A DNA stretch of 64,000 nt, from the NCBI GenBank assembly GCA_013287545.1, contig JABDDQ010000002.1:41706-105705 (forward strand), read 5' to 3'. This DNA is from Bacteroidota bacterium (GTDB lineage: Bacteria > Bacteroidota > Bacteroidia > B-17B0 > Aurantibacillaceae). Below the pieces are notes generated by a model. The model saw only the letters and a program-made list of their open reading frames with translations, was not told where the DNA came from and made no database searches. Each line of letters starts with the position of its first letter. Within the stretch, counting starts at the first letter, position 1. Shown in pieces: positions 37,397 to 46,206 of the stretch. A program made the position numbers and the translations under genes.

Positions 37397-38647
37397 CTAC
37401 GCTCGTTCTTCCCAAATAGAAGCCAAATGAACTATAGTTTGTACAGCCTTTTGCATATCCTGTACTGATACCCACTCTTGTTTACTATGAAAAGCATGTT
37501 CGCCCGCAAATATATTTGGGCAAGGTAAACCCATAAAAGATAAACGAGAACCATCGGTGCCACCGCGTATACTTGATAAAATTGGAGTAACACCAGTACG
37601 TTTTACAGCTTCAACTGCATGTTCAATTATTTGTGGATGCTTATCAAGCACTTCTCTAAAATTGCGGTACTGTTCTTGCACGTCAAATGTAAACGAGCAC
37701 TTGTTATATTTAGAAATTACCTTTTCTGTTATTTGTTTTAACTCAACCTCTAAAGCATGTAAAGTAGGTGTGTCAAAAGCGCGGATAATGAATTTAATAA
37801 TTACTTGTTCTAAACCACCGCTAATAAATGTAGGGTGCATAAATGGTTGTTTTTTCTCGGTAGTTTCCGGTGTTTTATCTGTAGGAATATTGGCAATAAT
37901 TTCTGCTGCTATTTTTATGGCATGCTGCATTTTATCTTTAGCAAAACCCGGGTGCGTTGGAACACCTTTAATGGTAATAGTTACCCCATCAGCTGAAAAT
38001 GTTTCATTTTCTATATGCCCCAACGTTTCGCCATCCATTGTGTAGGCAAAATCGGCTGCCAGTTTTTTAATATTTACTTTATCAACTCCGCGTCCTATTT
38101 CTTCATCGGGTGTAAATAAAATTTTTATTGCTCCATGTTTTATTTCAGGACGCGCAATTAAATAATTAACCGCATCCATTATTTCTGCTACACCTGCTTT
38201 GTTATCAGCTCCTAAAAGCGTTGTACCATCGGTAGTTATAATATCGTTACCTAATTGATTTTTTAAATCTATATGCTCGCTAAATTTTATAATTTGTGTA
38301 GTATCATTTGGTAAAACAATATCGCCTCCGGTGTAATTTTTATGTACAATAGGGTTTACATTAGCTCCACTACAATCGGGTGAAGTATCCATATGCGAGC
38401 AAAAACAAATAACAGGTACTTTTTTTGTTGTATTAGCTGGTAATGTGGCATATACGTAACAATACTCATCCATGTGAGCATCGGTTAAACCCATTTGTTT
38501 TAACTCTTCAGCCAACAACTTGCCTAAGTTTTTTTGTTTTTCGGTACTTGGGATTGTTACAGATTCAGGATCGCTTTGTGTATCTATTTTTACATAGCGC
38601 AAAAAACGTTCGGATACGGTATAATTATATGAGTTAAAGTTTATCAT
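37397..38647 (-). CDS. pepT: Peptidase T
   Basis: RFLRYVKIDTQSDP, SHMDTSPDCSG, GADNKAGVAEIM, FTPDEEIGRGVD, RGGTDGSRLSFMGLPCPNIFAG. Confidence 0.94.
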   Translation of the reverse strand: MINFNSYNYTVSERFLRYVKIDTQSDPESVTIPSTEKQKNLGKLLAEELKQMGLTDAHMDEYCYVYATLPANTTKKVPVICFCSHMDTSPDCSGANVNPIVHKNYTGGDIVLPNDTTQIIKFSEHIDLKNQLGNDIITTDGTTLLGADNKAGVAEIMDAVNYLIARPEIKHGAIKILFTPDEEIGRGVDKVNIKKLAADFAYTMDGETLGHIENETFSADGVTITIKGVPTHPGFAKDKMQHAIKIAAEIIANIPTDKTPETTEKKQPFMHPTFISGGLEQVIIKFIIRAFDTPTLHALEVELKQITEKVISKYNKCSFTFDVQEQYRNFREVLDKHPQIIEHAVEAVKRTGVTPILSSIRGGTDGSRLSFMGLPCPNIFAGEHAFHSKQEWVSVQDMQKAVQTIVHLASIWEERA

Positions 38648-38659
38648 AGCAAAGAAGAA

Positions 38660-39367
38660 TTAAACCTCTACTAAAGTGCCTATTTTAGAGCCTTGTAGCA
38701 GTTGTTTAAGGTTACCCACTTTGTTCATGTCAAATACAATAACAGGTAAGTTATTTTCTTTACAAAGGGTAAAGGCAGTCATATCCATTACTTCTAAACC
38801 TTTTTCATACACTTCGGTAAACGAAATAGTTTCGTATTTAGTAGCTGTTTTATCTTTTTCAGGGTCTGCTGTATAAATGCCATCTACACGGGTACCTTTT
38901 AAAATAACATCGGCCTCAATTTCAATAGCACGTAGTGTAGCTGCTGTATCCGTAGTAAAATAAGGATTACCGGTACCTGCACCGAAAATAACCACACGAT
39001 TTTTTTCTAAATGACGTACGGCTTTTCTACGAATAAAAGGTTCACAAATTTGTTCCATTTTTATGGCAGATTGCAAACGCGTTTGCACGCCCATAATTTC
39101 TAACGCACTTTGTAAGGCCATAGAGTTGATTACAGTTGCAAGCATTCCCATGTAATCACCTTGTACCCTGTCCATTCCGCCTTTTTCAGCTTGGATACCT
39201 CTAAAAATATTTCCTCCACCAATAACAATGGCTATTTGACAACCAGAATCAGCAGCCTCTTTAATTTCGGTTGCATATTGAGCTAAACGTTCGTTATCAA
39301 TTCCGAAATGTTTATTGCCCATTAGAGCTTCGCCAGATAGTTTTAATAATATTCTTTTATATTTCAT
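38660..39367 (-). CDS. pyrH: UMP kinase
   Basis: [43 protein letters not shown]-like GIYTADPEK. Confidence 0.95.
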   Translation of the reverse strand: MKYKRILLKLSGEALMGNKHFGIDNERLAQYATEIKEAADSGCQIAIVIGGGNIFRGIQAEKGGMDRVQGDYMGMLATVINSMALQSALEIMGVQTRLQSAIKMEQICEPFIRRKAVRHLEKNRVVIFGAGTGNPYFTTDTAATLRAIEIEADVILKGTRVDGIYTADPEKDKTATKYETISFTEVYEKGLEVMDMTAFTLCKENNLPVIVFDMNKVGNLKQLLQGSKIGTLVEV

Positions 39368-39407
39368 ATCAAGTTTTTTATTTCTATTTCACAACAAGGC
39401 AAAAAAA

Positions 39408-39429
39408 ATCCCGACTAAGTGTCGGGATT
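39408..39429 (-). terminator. Intrinsic terminator after tsf
   Basis: Stem AATCCCGAC / GTCGGGATT; minus strand followed by a T run. Confidence 0.8.
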
Positions 39430-39446
39430 AAAATTAAAAAATTTAA

Positions 39447-40271
39447 TTAACTTAACTGGTAGCGTTTAAAAGCTGTAACAGTTAGGTCTTTATCAATGCT
39501 TTGTAAATATTGGCGAATTGATAATTTATTATCTTTAATAAACTCTTGATTTAATAAAGTAGATTCTTTGTAGAATTTATTTAATTTACCTTGAGCAATT
39601 TTTTCAACCATATCTTCAGGCTTACCTTCTGCACGAATTTGTTCGCGTGCAATATCAAGTTCGCGCTCTAACGTTTTAGTATCTACATCATCTTTATCTA
39701 CAGCTACAGGAGCCATAGCAGCTACTTGCATAGCAATGTTTTTAGCAACTTCTTCGCTTACCGGTTTAGTAAAACCAACTATACAAGCTAATTTATTACC
39801 CGGGTGATTATAAGCTACAACGTTTGCAGCCTCAACTATTTGGTAGTAAGATAACTCAATTTTTTCGCCTATTTTACCTATTTGCTCAATAAATTTATCG
39901 CCAATAGTAACATCGTTATTATATGGTAATGCAGCAAATGCTTCAATAGAAGCCGGTTTTTTATCAATTGATATTTGAGAAATAGTATTTGCAAAAGTAC
40001 CAAAGTCAGCATTGATAGCAACGAAATCAGTTTCGCAGTTAACAACTACTAAACTACCTAATTTGCTATCAGCAGAAACTCTTGCAATAACTAAACCTTC
40101 TTTTGCATCACGATCTTGACGGTTAGCAGCAACTTTTTGTCCTTTTTTACGAAGGAAGTCAACAGCTTGTTCAAAATCACCATTCGCTTCTTCAAGCGCT
40201 TTTTTACAATCCATCATCCCTGCACCAGTCTGCTGGCGCAGCTTATTTACTTCACTTGCAGTAATTGCCAT
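39447..40271 (-). CDS. tsf: Translation elongation factor Ts
   Basis: MAITASEVNKLRQQTGAGMMDCKKALEEANGDFEQAVDFLRKKG. Confidence 0.96.
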   Translation of the reverse strand: MAITASEVNKLRQQTGAGMMDCKKALEEANGDFEQAVDFLRKKGQKVAANRQDRDAKEGLVIARVSADSKLGSLVVVNCETDFVAINADFGTFANTISQISIDKKPASIEAFAALPYNNDVTIGDKFIEQIGKIGEKIELSYYQIVEAANVVAYNHPGNKLACIVGFTKPVSEEVAKNIAMQVAAMAPVAVDKDDVDTKTLERELDIAREQIRAEGKPEDMVEKIAQGKLNKFYKESTLLNQEFIKDNKLSIRQYLQSIDKDLTVTAFKRYQLS

Positions 40272-40291
40272 TTTTGTTTCCAATTTTATAA

Positions 40292-41131
40292 TTATTTTCT
40301 TGCTGGGGTTGTTGTAGTTCTTTTACGAGCACCTTTTTTAGCAGGAGATTTTTCTTCTTCATCTTTAGATGTAGCATATTTTGCTGTTACATCTTTTTCT
40401 AAAACTTCTTCTTTATCTTCAGCTTCTTGAGCGTCTTTATCATGTTTACGTTCAGAAAGACCTTCAGATACTGCTTTACAGATGATATCTAAGATATAAG
40501 CGATAGAAGTAGAAGCATCATCATTTGCAGGAATTGCAAAATCAATTGAATTAGGATTTGAATTTGTATCAACAATTCCAAAAGATGGAATGTTTAATTT
40601 TTTTGCTTCAGCAACTGCAATATTTTCTTTGCTAACATCAACAATAAAAATAGCTGATGGAAGGCGAGTTAATTCAGCAATTGAACCAAATTGGGTTTCC
40701 AATTTAGCACGTTCGCGAGAAATATTTAAACGCTCTTTTTTAGAAATGTTATCAAAAGTACCATCTTTGGTCATTTTGTCAATTTGAGCCATTCTGCGTA
40801 CTGTTTTGCGAATAGTTGCAAAGTTAGTAAGCATACCGCCCGGCCAACGTTCTGTAACATATGGCATACCGATAGCTTTTACTTTTTCTGCTACAATTTC
40901 TTTAGCTTGTTTTTTAGTTGCAACAAAAAGTATTTTTTTGCCAGAACGAGCTATTTGTTTTAACGCGTTTGCTGATTCTTCAATCTTTACAACGGTTTTG
41001 TTTAAATCTATAATATGAATGCCATTTTTTTCAGCAAAAATATAAGGAGCCATTGCAGGATTCCATTTGCTACGCATGTGACCAAAATGTGCACCTACTT
41101 CTAATAATTCGTTAAACGATGTTAAAGCCAT
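40292..41131 (-). CDS. rpsB: 30S ribosomal protein S2
   Basis: LLEVGAHFGHMRSKWNPAMAPYIFAEKNGIHIIDLNKT, RWPGGMLTNFATI. Confidence 0.97.
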   Translation of the reverse strand: MALTSFNELLEVGAHFGHMRSKWNPAMAPYIFAEKNGIHIIDLNKTVVKIEESANALKQIARSGKKILFVATKKQAKEIVAEKVKAIGMPYVTERWPGGMLTNFATIRKTVRRMAQIDKMTKDGTFDNISKKERLNISRERAKLETQFGSIAELTRLPSAIFIVDVSKENIAVAEAKKLNIPSFGIVDTNSNPNSIDFAIPANDDASTSIAYILDIICKAVSEGLSERKHDKDAQEAEDKEEVLEKDVTAKYATSKDEEEKSPAKKGARKRTTTTPARK

Positions 41132-41158
41132 GTTTTTATTTGATTGTAAATATATAAA

Positions 41159-41545
41159 TTAACGTTTGCTGAATTGGAAACGACGACGAGCACCAGCACG
41201 ACCGAACTTCTTACGCTCAACCATACGTCTGTCGCGGGTTAAAAGATTATCAGGTCTCATAGCTGCGCGCAATTCAGGATTTTCTTCTACTAAAGCTTTA
41301 GCAATAGCTAAACGAATAGCTTGTGCCTGACCAGTAGTACCGCCACCATGTACGTTTATCATAACGTCATAATCATTACGCAGGTTAGCTGCTAATAACG
41401 ATTGTTGAACATAATATTGTAAAGTGCTTGTAGCAAAATATTCTTTGTAATCGCGTCCGTTAATGGTAATTTCTCCTTTACCTTTTGTTACAAAGGCACG
41501 GGCTACCGATGTTTTTCTTCTTCCTGATGTGGTGATTTTTTCCAT
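41159..41545 (-). CDS. rpsI: 30S ribosomal protein S9
   Basis: GRRKTSVARAFVTKGKGEITINGRD, GGGTTGQAQAIRLAIAKAL, KKFGRAGARRRFQFSKR. Confidence 0.97.
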   Translation of the reverse strand: MEKITTSGRRKTSVARAFVTKGKGEITINGRDYKEYFATSTLQYYVQQSLLAANLRNDYDVMINVHGGGTTGQAQAIRLAIAKALVEENPELRAAMRPDNLLTRDRRMVERKKFGRAGARRRFQFSKR

Positions 41546-41554
41546 TCTTTATAA

Positions 41555-42013
41555 TTAAGCGATAATGGTGTTAATGTCTAATTTAACTGGTTGTTGAGCT
41601 TCGTGTTTATGCTCAGTACCTGCGTAAATAAATACGTTGGTGTTTTGCACACGACCTAAACTGTTTTTAGGTAACATACCATGTATAGCTAAACGTAATA
41701 TTTCGGTTGGTTTACGTTTTAATAACTCGTTTGGAGTTGCAAAACGTTGCCCACCCGGATACCCAGTGTAGCGAATATATTCTTTATCTTCAGCTTTGTT
41801 ACCAGTAAATCTTACTTTATCGGCATTGATGATAATAACGTTATCTCCACAATCTGTATTGGGAGTAAAAGAAGCTTTGTTTTTACCTCTTAAAATATAG
41901 GCAACTTTAGACGCTAAACGACCAACAACTTGGCCTTCAGCATCGATTAAATGCCACTTTTTTTGAATAGTTGCCGCATTGGCAAAATCTGTTTTGTAAC
42001 TAATTTGATCCAC
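41555..42013 (-). CDS. rplM: 50S ribosomal protein L13
   Basis: WHLIDAEGQVVGRLASKVAYILRGKNKASFTPNTDCGDNVIIINADKV. Confidence 0.97.
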   Translation of the reverse strand: MDQISYKTDFANAATIQKKWHLIDAEGQVVGRLASKVAYILRGKNKASFTPNTDCGDNVIIINADKVRFTGNKAEDKEYIRYTGYPGGQRFATPNELLKRKPTEILRLAIHGMLPKNSLGRVQNTNVFIYAGTEHKHEAQQPVKLDINTIIA

Positions 42014-42045
42014 TTTTCTTGATTTTAATTCCCATTTAGGGGGTG

Positions 42046-42075
42046 CAAAGATATACTTTTTTTTATCTGAAACAA
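42046..42075 (-). promoter_or_regulatory. Promoter of the rplM-rpsI-rpsB-tsf cluster: TTG - N19 - TATCTTTG
   Basis: Minus strand: TTG at 42075-42073, 19-nt spacer, TATCTTTG at 42053-42046. Confidence 0.7.
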
Positions 42076-42184
42076 AAATTGTTGCTTTTTTTGAAAGATT
42101 TTTTAGCGTTTAGGGCGTAAATTTAAAAGAAAAATAGCAAAGTAAGGTTTATGTTAAATTATCAGCTCTAAAAAACCCTTCAAA

Positions 42185-43819
42185 TCATAACTCAACCTTA
42201 GTATCTTTTTTAAACAAATCAGCCTTGTTTTTAGGTTTTCGGTAATCTTGCCAGTTGAAGCCTTTTATTTCAATTTCTTTTACATTCAAATCTCGCATAG
42301 GTAAAATTTTAGCTATTGGTTTTTTATGAAAAGTTATCTGATCTAATTTTCCCGCTTTTTCATTAACAGTAAGCTTACTACTTTCTATTAAATTAACCCC
42401 TTTCAGCTTTTTTTTCTCGCTTTGTAAATAATATACAGCTTGTGCGTTACCTATAATATCAATCTTCCTAAGTGTATCATCTTTAAAGTATCCCCAAAGC
42501 ATTTTACCTTTTATTTGGTTAAAATGTATGGTATCAAGTTGCGATATAATAAAGGTGTTTTCGGGGATATAAATTTTATCCATTTTATTATTACTAAAAT
42601 AAACCGTTATTATTTTTCCGCTTATTTGGTTTACTTTATGCCACATAACCGGCAGGTGAAACAAGGTAAGTGTAGAATCGTATGCTGAATAAATCATTGT
42701 ATCAGCAACGCCCTGCACATCTGTTTTAAATATTTTTACATGATGATAAGCTTCTATAATAGAGCTGTCTTTTTTTATGTAATTAAGAGTATCCTTTATT
42801 ATTACAGCTTGTTTACTATCTTTTTCATCTTGGGTTATAGTTGTATCTTTTTGTATCGACTTAATTGAATCAACTAAACTTATTTTTAGTTTTTTTACTT
42901 TCTTTTCGAAAGCAAACATGCTATCGGCAGTAGCAAATAATGAATCTTTCCCCATTATTTTAGTAAGCAAAGCATTATCTGTAACCCACATAATGCCTGT
43001 TTTTTTGTTGCTATACGAACGGTTTCCGCTAATAATGGTTTTCTGCACCGTATCAATCATCCTAACATTACTATATGCATTACCCGATTCATTTTTTTTA
43101 TCGTAATGAATGCTATCGGCATATAAAATATTTTTACCCGTATAAATAGCCGCCTTTTTTGTTAAGTGAGATATTTGTGTTTGTGTGCTATACCAGCCCC
43201 GTTCGCAATACAATTTATCTTTTTTACTAAGCACATTGGTAGGGCCTAAAAATATAACTGTTTTGGTGGATGTAACATATTTAAGTGTGTCAGCCAGCAT
43301 AGTATAGTCGGGATTTACCAGTTTTACATCGTACTTAAAAGATACCGTTTTAGTGGGCGAATGATAGTAGCCATGTTTGCTGGTTAACGTGTTTTCTTTA
43401 GATACAATAGTGCCTCCGGTTTGGTAACTTGATGTTTTATTTTTAGAATCGAAGTTTAAAATTGCTGTTGTAAGCACCATATCTTTTTCGGTACAAACAA
43501 CGTTACCTTCTATAATGCCAAGCTTGGTTGTACCATTATAATGGGCATTTTTACCTGTAATGGTAAGCGAATCGCCCTGACGGATAAAAATATTGCTATA
43601 AGCCTCTATATTGTTGTTATCTAAGAAATAAGAGCTATCGCAGGTCATATACATGCCATCTTTAGTGGTGAATTGTACATGGCCAATAAGCCTTTTAGCC
43701 CCACCCTTGTAGTTTTTAACAAACTTAATTTTGTCGGCTTTATACTCAATTTGGTCTTGTGCCAAAAGAGTATAGCCGCTTAAAAAAAAGAAAAGAAAAA
43801 TAATTTGCCTCAATTTCAT
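42185..43819 (-). CDS. OstA-like (LptA/LptD N-terminal-like) protein
   Basis: IEYKADKIKFVKNYKGGAKRLIGHVQFTTKDGMYMTCDSSYFLDNNNIEAYSNIFIRQGDSLTITGKNAHYNG. Confidence 0.85.
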   Translation of the reverse strand: MKLRQIIFLFFFLSGYTLLAQDQIEYKADKIKFVKNYKGGAKRLIGHVQFTTKDGMYMTCDSSYFLDNNNIEAYSNIFIRQGDSLTITGKNAHYNGTTKLGIIEGNVVCTEKDMVLTTAILNFDSKNKTSSYQTGGTIVSKENTLTSKHGYYHSPTKTVSFKYDVKLVNPDYTMLADTLKYVTSTKTVIFLGPTNVLSKKDKLYCERGWYSTQTQISHLTKKAAIYTGKNILYADSIHYDKKNESGNAYSNVRMIDTVQKTIISGNRSYSNKKTGIMWVTDNALLTKIMGKDSLFATADSMFAFEKKVKKLKISLVDSIKSIQKDTTITQDEKDSKQAVIIKDTLNYIKKDSSIIEAYHHVKIFKTDVQGVADTMIYSAYDSTLTLFHLPVMWHKVNQISGKIITVYFSNNKMDKIYIPENTFIISQLDTIHFNQIKGKMLWGYFKDDTLRKIDIIGNAQAVYYLQSEKKKLKGVNLIESSKLTVNEKAGKLDQITFHKKPIAKILPMRDLNVKEIEIKGFNWQDYRKPKNKADLFKKDTKVEL

Positions 43820-43899
43820 TGCAAGCGCAAAACTAATTAAATCTATTTTTTAAAATTCATAATTCTCAATTATTAAATTGGTACTATCTTTGCGCCCTT

Positions 43900-45822
43900 A
43901 TGATATCAGTAAATTCAGTTACAGTTGCTTTTGGAGGCTCATCTTTATTCGAAAATGTTAGCTTTTTAATTAGCGGGAAAGACCGTGTAGGCTTGGCAGG
44001 CAAGAATGGTGCAGGGAAATCGACCATGTTAAAATTAATTGCCGGGCATCAATCGCCTACAAAAGGCGAAATTTCTAAACCTAAAGACTTTAAATTAGGC
44101 TACCTGCCTCAAGATATGATACACCAGCACGGGCGCACCGTGTTTGAAGAAACGGCTTCTGCTTATGAGGAAATTACTAATTTGCAAAAACGTTTAGACG
44201 AGATAAACAAAGAGCTTGAAACCCGTACAGATTATGAAACTGATAGCTACTCGCAATTAATTACCGATTTAACCGATATATCTTCAAGGCTTGATATTAT
44301 TGGTGCTAATAACCGTGATGAGGAGATTGAAAAGATTTTAAAAGGGTTAGGTTTTGAACGTAAAGATTTTCATCGTTTAACTAACGAGTTTAGCGGCGGT
44401 TGGCGCATGCGTATTGAGTTAGCCAAACTTTTACTGCAAAAACCCGATGTACTTTTACTGGATGAGCCTACCAATCACTTAGATATTGAGGCTATACAGT
44501 GGCTTGAGGAATTTATGGAAACTTATTATGGTGCACTTGTGCTCATATCTCACGATAAGCAGTTTTTAGATAATGTTACTACACGTACTATTGAAATAGT
44601 AAATAAAAAAACATACGATTATAAAGCTAATTACAGCAAATACTTGGTACTTCGTCAGGAAAGACAGGAACAGCAAGAGAATGCTGTAAAAAACCAGCAA
44701 AAAATAATTGACCAAACTGAAGCATTAATTGATAAATATCGTGCTAAAGCCAATAAAGCATCGTTTGCGCAATCGTTAATTAAAAAGCTTGACCGCATGG
44801 AACGCATTGAGGTTGAGGAAGGCGACAACTCGGTAATGCACATGCGCTTTCCAAAGCCGGCTCTTTCGGGTAAAATTGTGTTAACGGTTGAAGATGCCGC
44901 TAAAACATACGGAGAGAAACTTATTTTTAAAGATGCTAATTTCATTATAACCAAAGGCGAGAAAGTAGCCTTGGTAGGCCGTAATGGCGAAGGAAAATCG
45001 ACCATGATGAAAATGATTAGCGGTAAAACAAAGTTTGATGGTACCGTACAAATTGGGCATAATGTATTAGCAGGTGTTTTTGAACAAGACCAGGAAGAAA
45101 AATTAGACCAAAATAAAACTGTTTTTGAAACTATTGACGAACTTGCTGTTGGCGAGGTGCGTAAACAAGTACGTAATATTTTAGGGTCGTTTTTATTTGG
45201 AGGAGATGACATTGATAAAAAAGTACGGGTGCTTAGTGGTGGTGAGCGAGGTAGATTGGCACTTTGTAAACTTCTATTAGAGCCTTACAACCTGCTTTTA
45301 CTGGATGAACCTACCAACCACTTAGACATTCGCTCGAAAGAGATTTTAAAGAAAGCCCTTTTAGATTATGAAGGCACAATTATATTAGTATCTCACGATC
45401 GTGATTTTTTAGATGGTTTAACCGACCGTTTGTTTGAATTTAGAGAAGGTGCGGTAAAAGAACATTTATGTGATATTAAAGAGTTTATGAAAAAACGTAA
45501 ACTTGAAAAATTAATGGAGCTTAAATCGGTACAAGTACAGCCTGCAGCAGAAAAAAAAGTAGTTGAAAAACCTAAAGTTGACAATTCAGAGAAAGAAAAA
45601 GAGCTTAAACAGATAAAAAATCAAATTTCTAAATGCGAAAAAGACATTGAGCAACTGGAAACTGATATAAAAAAGCTTGATGAGCAGCTTTCTAACCCCG
45701 ATACCTATCAAAAACTGATGAATGACAAGGTGTTTTTTGAAAATTATAACCAAAGTAAAACCAAGTTAGAAAGCCTTTTAAAAGAATGGGAAACATTAAA
45801 TGAACGAATTTCTACCAATTAA
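43900..45822 (+). CDS. ABC-F family ATP-binding cassette protein
   Basis: Two Walker A motifs (GKNGAGKST, GRNGEGKST), two signature motifs (FSGGWRMRIELAKLL, LSGGERGRLALCKLL), LLLDEPTNHLDI twice, C-terminal coiled coil. Confidence 0.95.
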   Translation: MISVNSVTVAFGGSSLFENVSFLISGKDRVGLAGKNGAGKSTMLKLIAGHQSPTKGEISKPKDFKLGYLPQDMIHQHGRTVFEETASAYEEITNLQKRLDEINKELETRTDYETDSYSQLITDLTDISSRLDIIGANNRDEEIEKILKGLGFERKDFHRLTNEFSGGWRMRIELAKLLLQKPDVLLLDEPTNHLDIEAIQWLEEFMETYYGALVLISHDKQFLDNVTTRTIEIVNKKTYDYKANYSKYLVLRQERQEQQENAVKNQQKIIDQTEALIDKYRAKANKASFAQSLIKKLDRMERIEVEEGDNSVMHMRFPKPALSGKIVLTVEDAAKTYGEKLIFKDANFIITKGEKVALVGRNGEGKSTMMKMISGKTKFDGTVQIGHNVLAGVFEQDQEEKLDQNKTVFETIDELAVGEVRKQVRNILGSFLFGGDDIDKKVRVLSGGERGRLALCKLLLEPYNLLLLDEPTNHLDIRSKEILKKALLDYEGTIILVSHDRDFLDGLTDRLFEFREGAVKEHLCDIKEFMKKRKLEKLMELKSVQVQPAAEKKVVEKPKVDNSEKEKELKQIKNQISKCEKDIEQLETDIKKLDEQLSNPDTYQKLMNDKVFFENYNQSKTKLESLLKEWETLNERISTN

Positions 45823-45823
45823 T

Positions 45824-45853
45824 TTGTATAATATTAATAATTAACTATATTTG
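45824..45853 (+). promoter_or_regulatory. rpmB promoter: TTG (45824-45826) - N19 - TATATTTG (45846-45853)
   Basis: Exact -33/-7 spacing upstream of the rpmB ATG at 45875. Confidence 0.65.
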
Positions 45854-45874
45854 CACCCTTAAATTTTATAAATC

Positions 45875-46144
45875 ATGGCTCGTGTTTGTCAATTAACTGG
45901 AAAAAAAGCTGTAGGAGGTAATATGGTATCTCACTCAAATCATAAAACTAAACGTTCGTTTGATGTAAACTTACAACGTAAAAAGTTTTTTGTACCTGAA
46001 ACAGGTGAGTGGTTAACATTACGTGTATCTACTTCGGCTATTAAAAATATTAATAAACTTGGTGTATTTGCTTGTGTAAAAGAAGCTCGCGAAAAAGGTT
46101 TTTTACCAAAAGCTAAAGCGGCGAAAGCAGCAGCAACTAAGTAA
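45875..46144 (+). CDS. rpmB: 50S ribosomal protein L28
   Basis: MARVCQLTGKKAVGGNMVSHSNHKTKRSFDVNLQRKKF. Confidence 0.96.
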   Translation: MARVCQLTGKKAVGGNMVSHSNHKTKRSFDVNLQRKKFFVPETGEWLTLRVSTSAIKNINKLGVFACVKEAREKGFLPKAKAAKAAATK

Positions 46145-46161
46145 TTTAAATTTTGAATTTT

Positions 46162-46196
46162 AAAAAGCCTTGTTACCTTTGGTGACAAGGCTTTTT
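46162..46196 (+). terminator. Intrinsic terminator after rpmB
   Basis: AAAAAGCCTTGT...ACAAGGCTTTTT. Confidence 0.85.
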
Positions 46197-46206
46197 AATT
46201 TTACGT

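Noticed and set aside
37557-38045. 162-aa plus-strand ORF inside pepT
   Set aside because: Antisense of the conserved peptidase T coding sequence.
44655-45212. 185-aa minus-strand ORF within the ABC-F gene
   Set aside because: Opposite strand of a clearly conserved ABC-F CDS.
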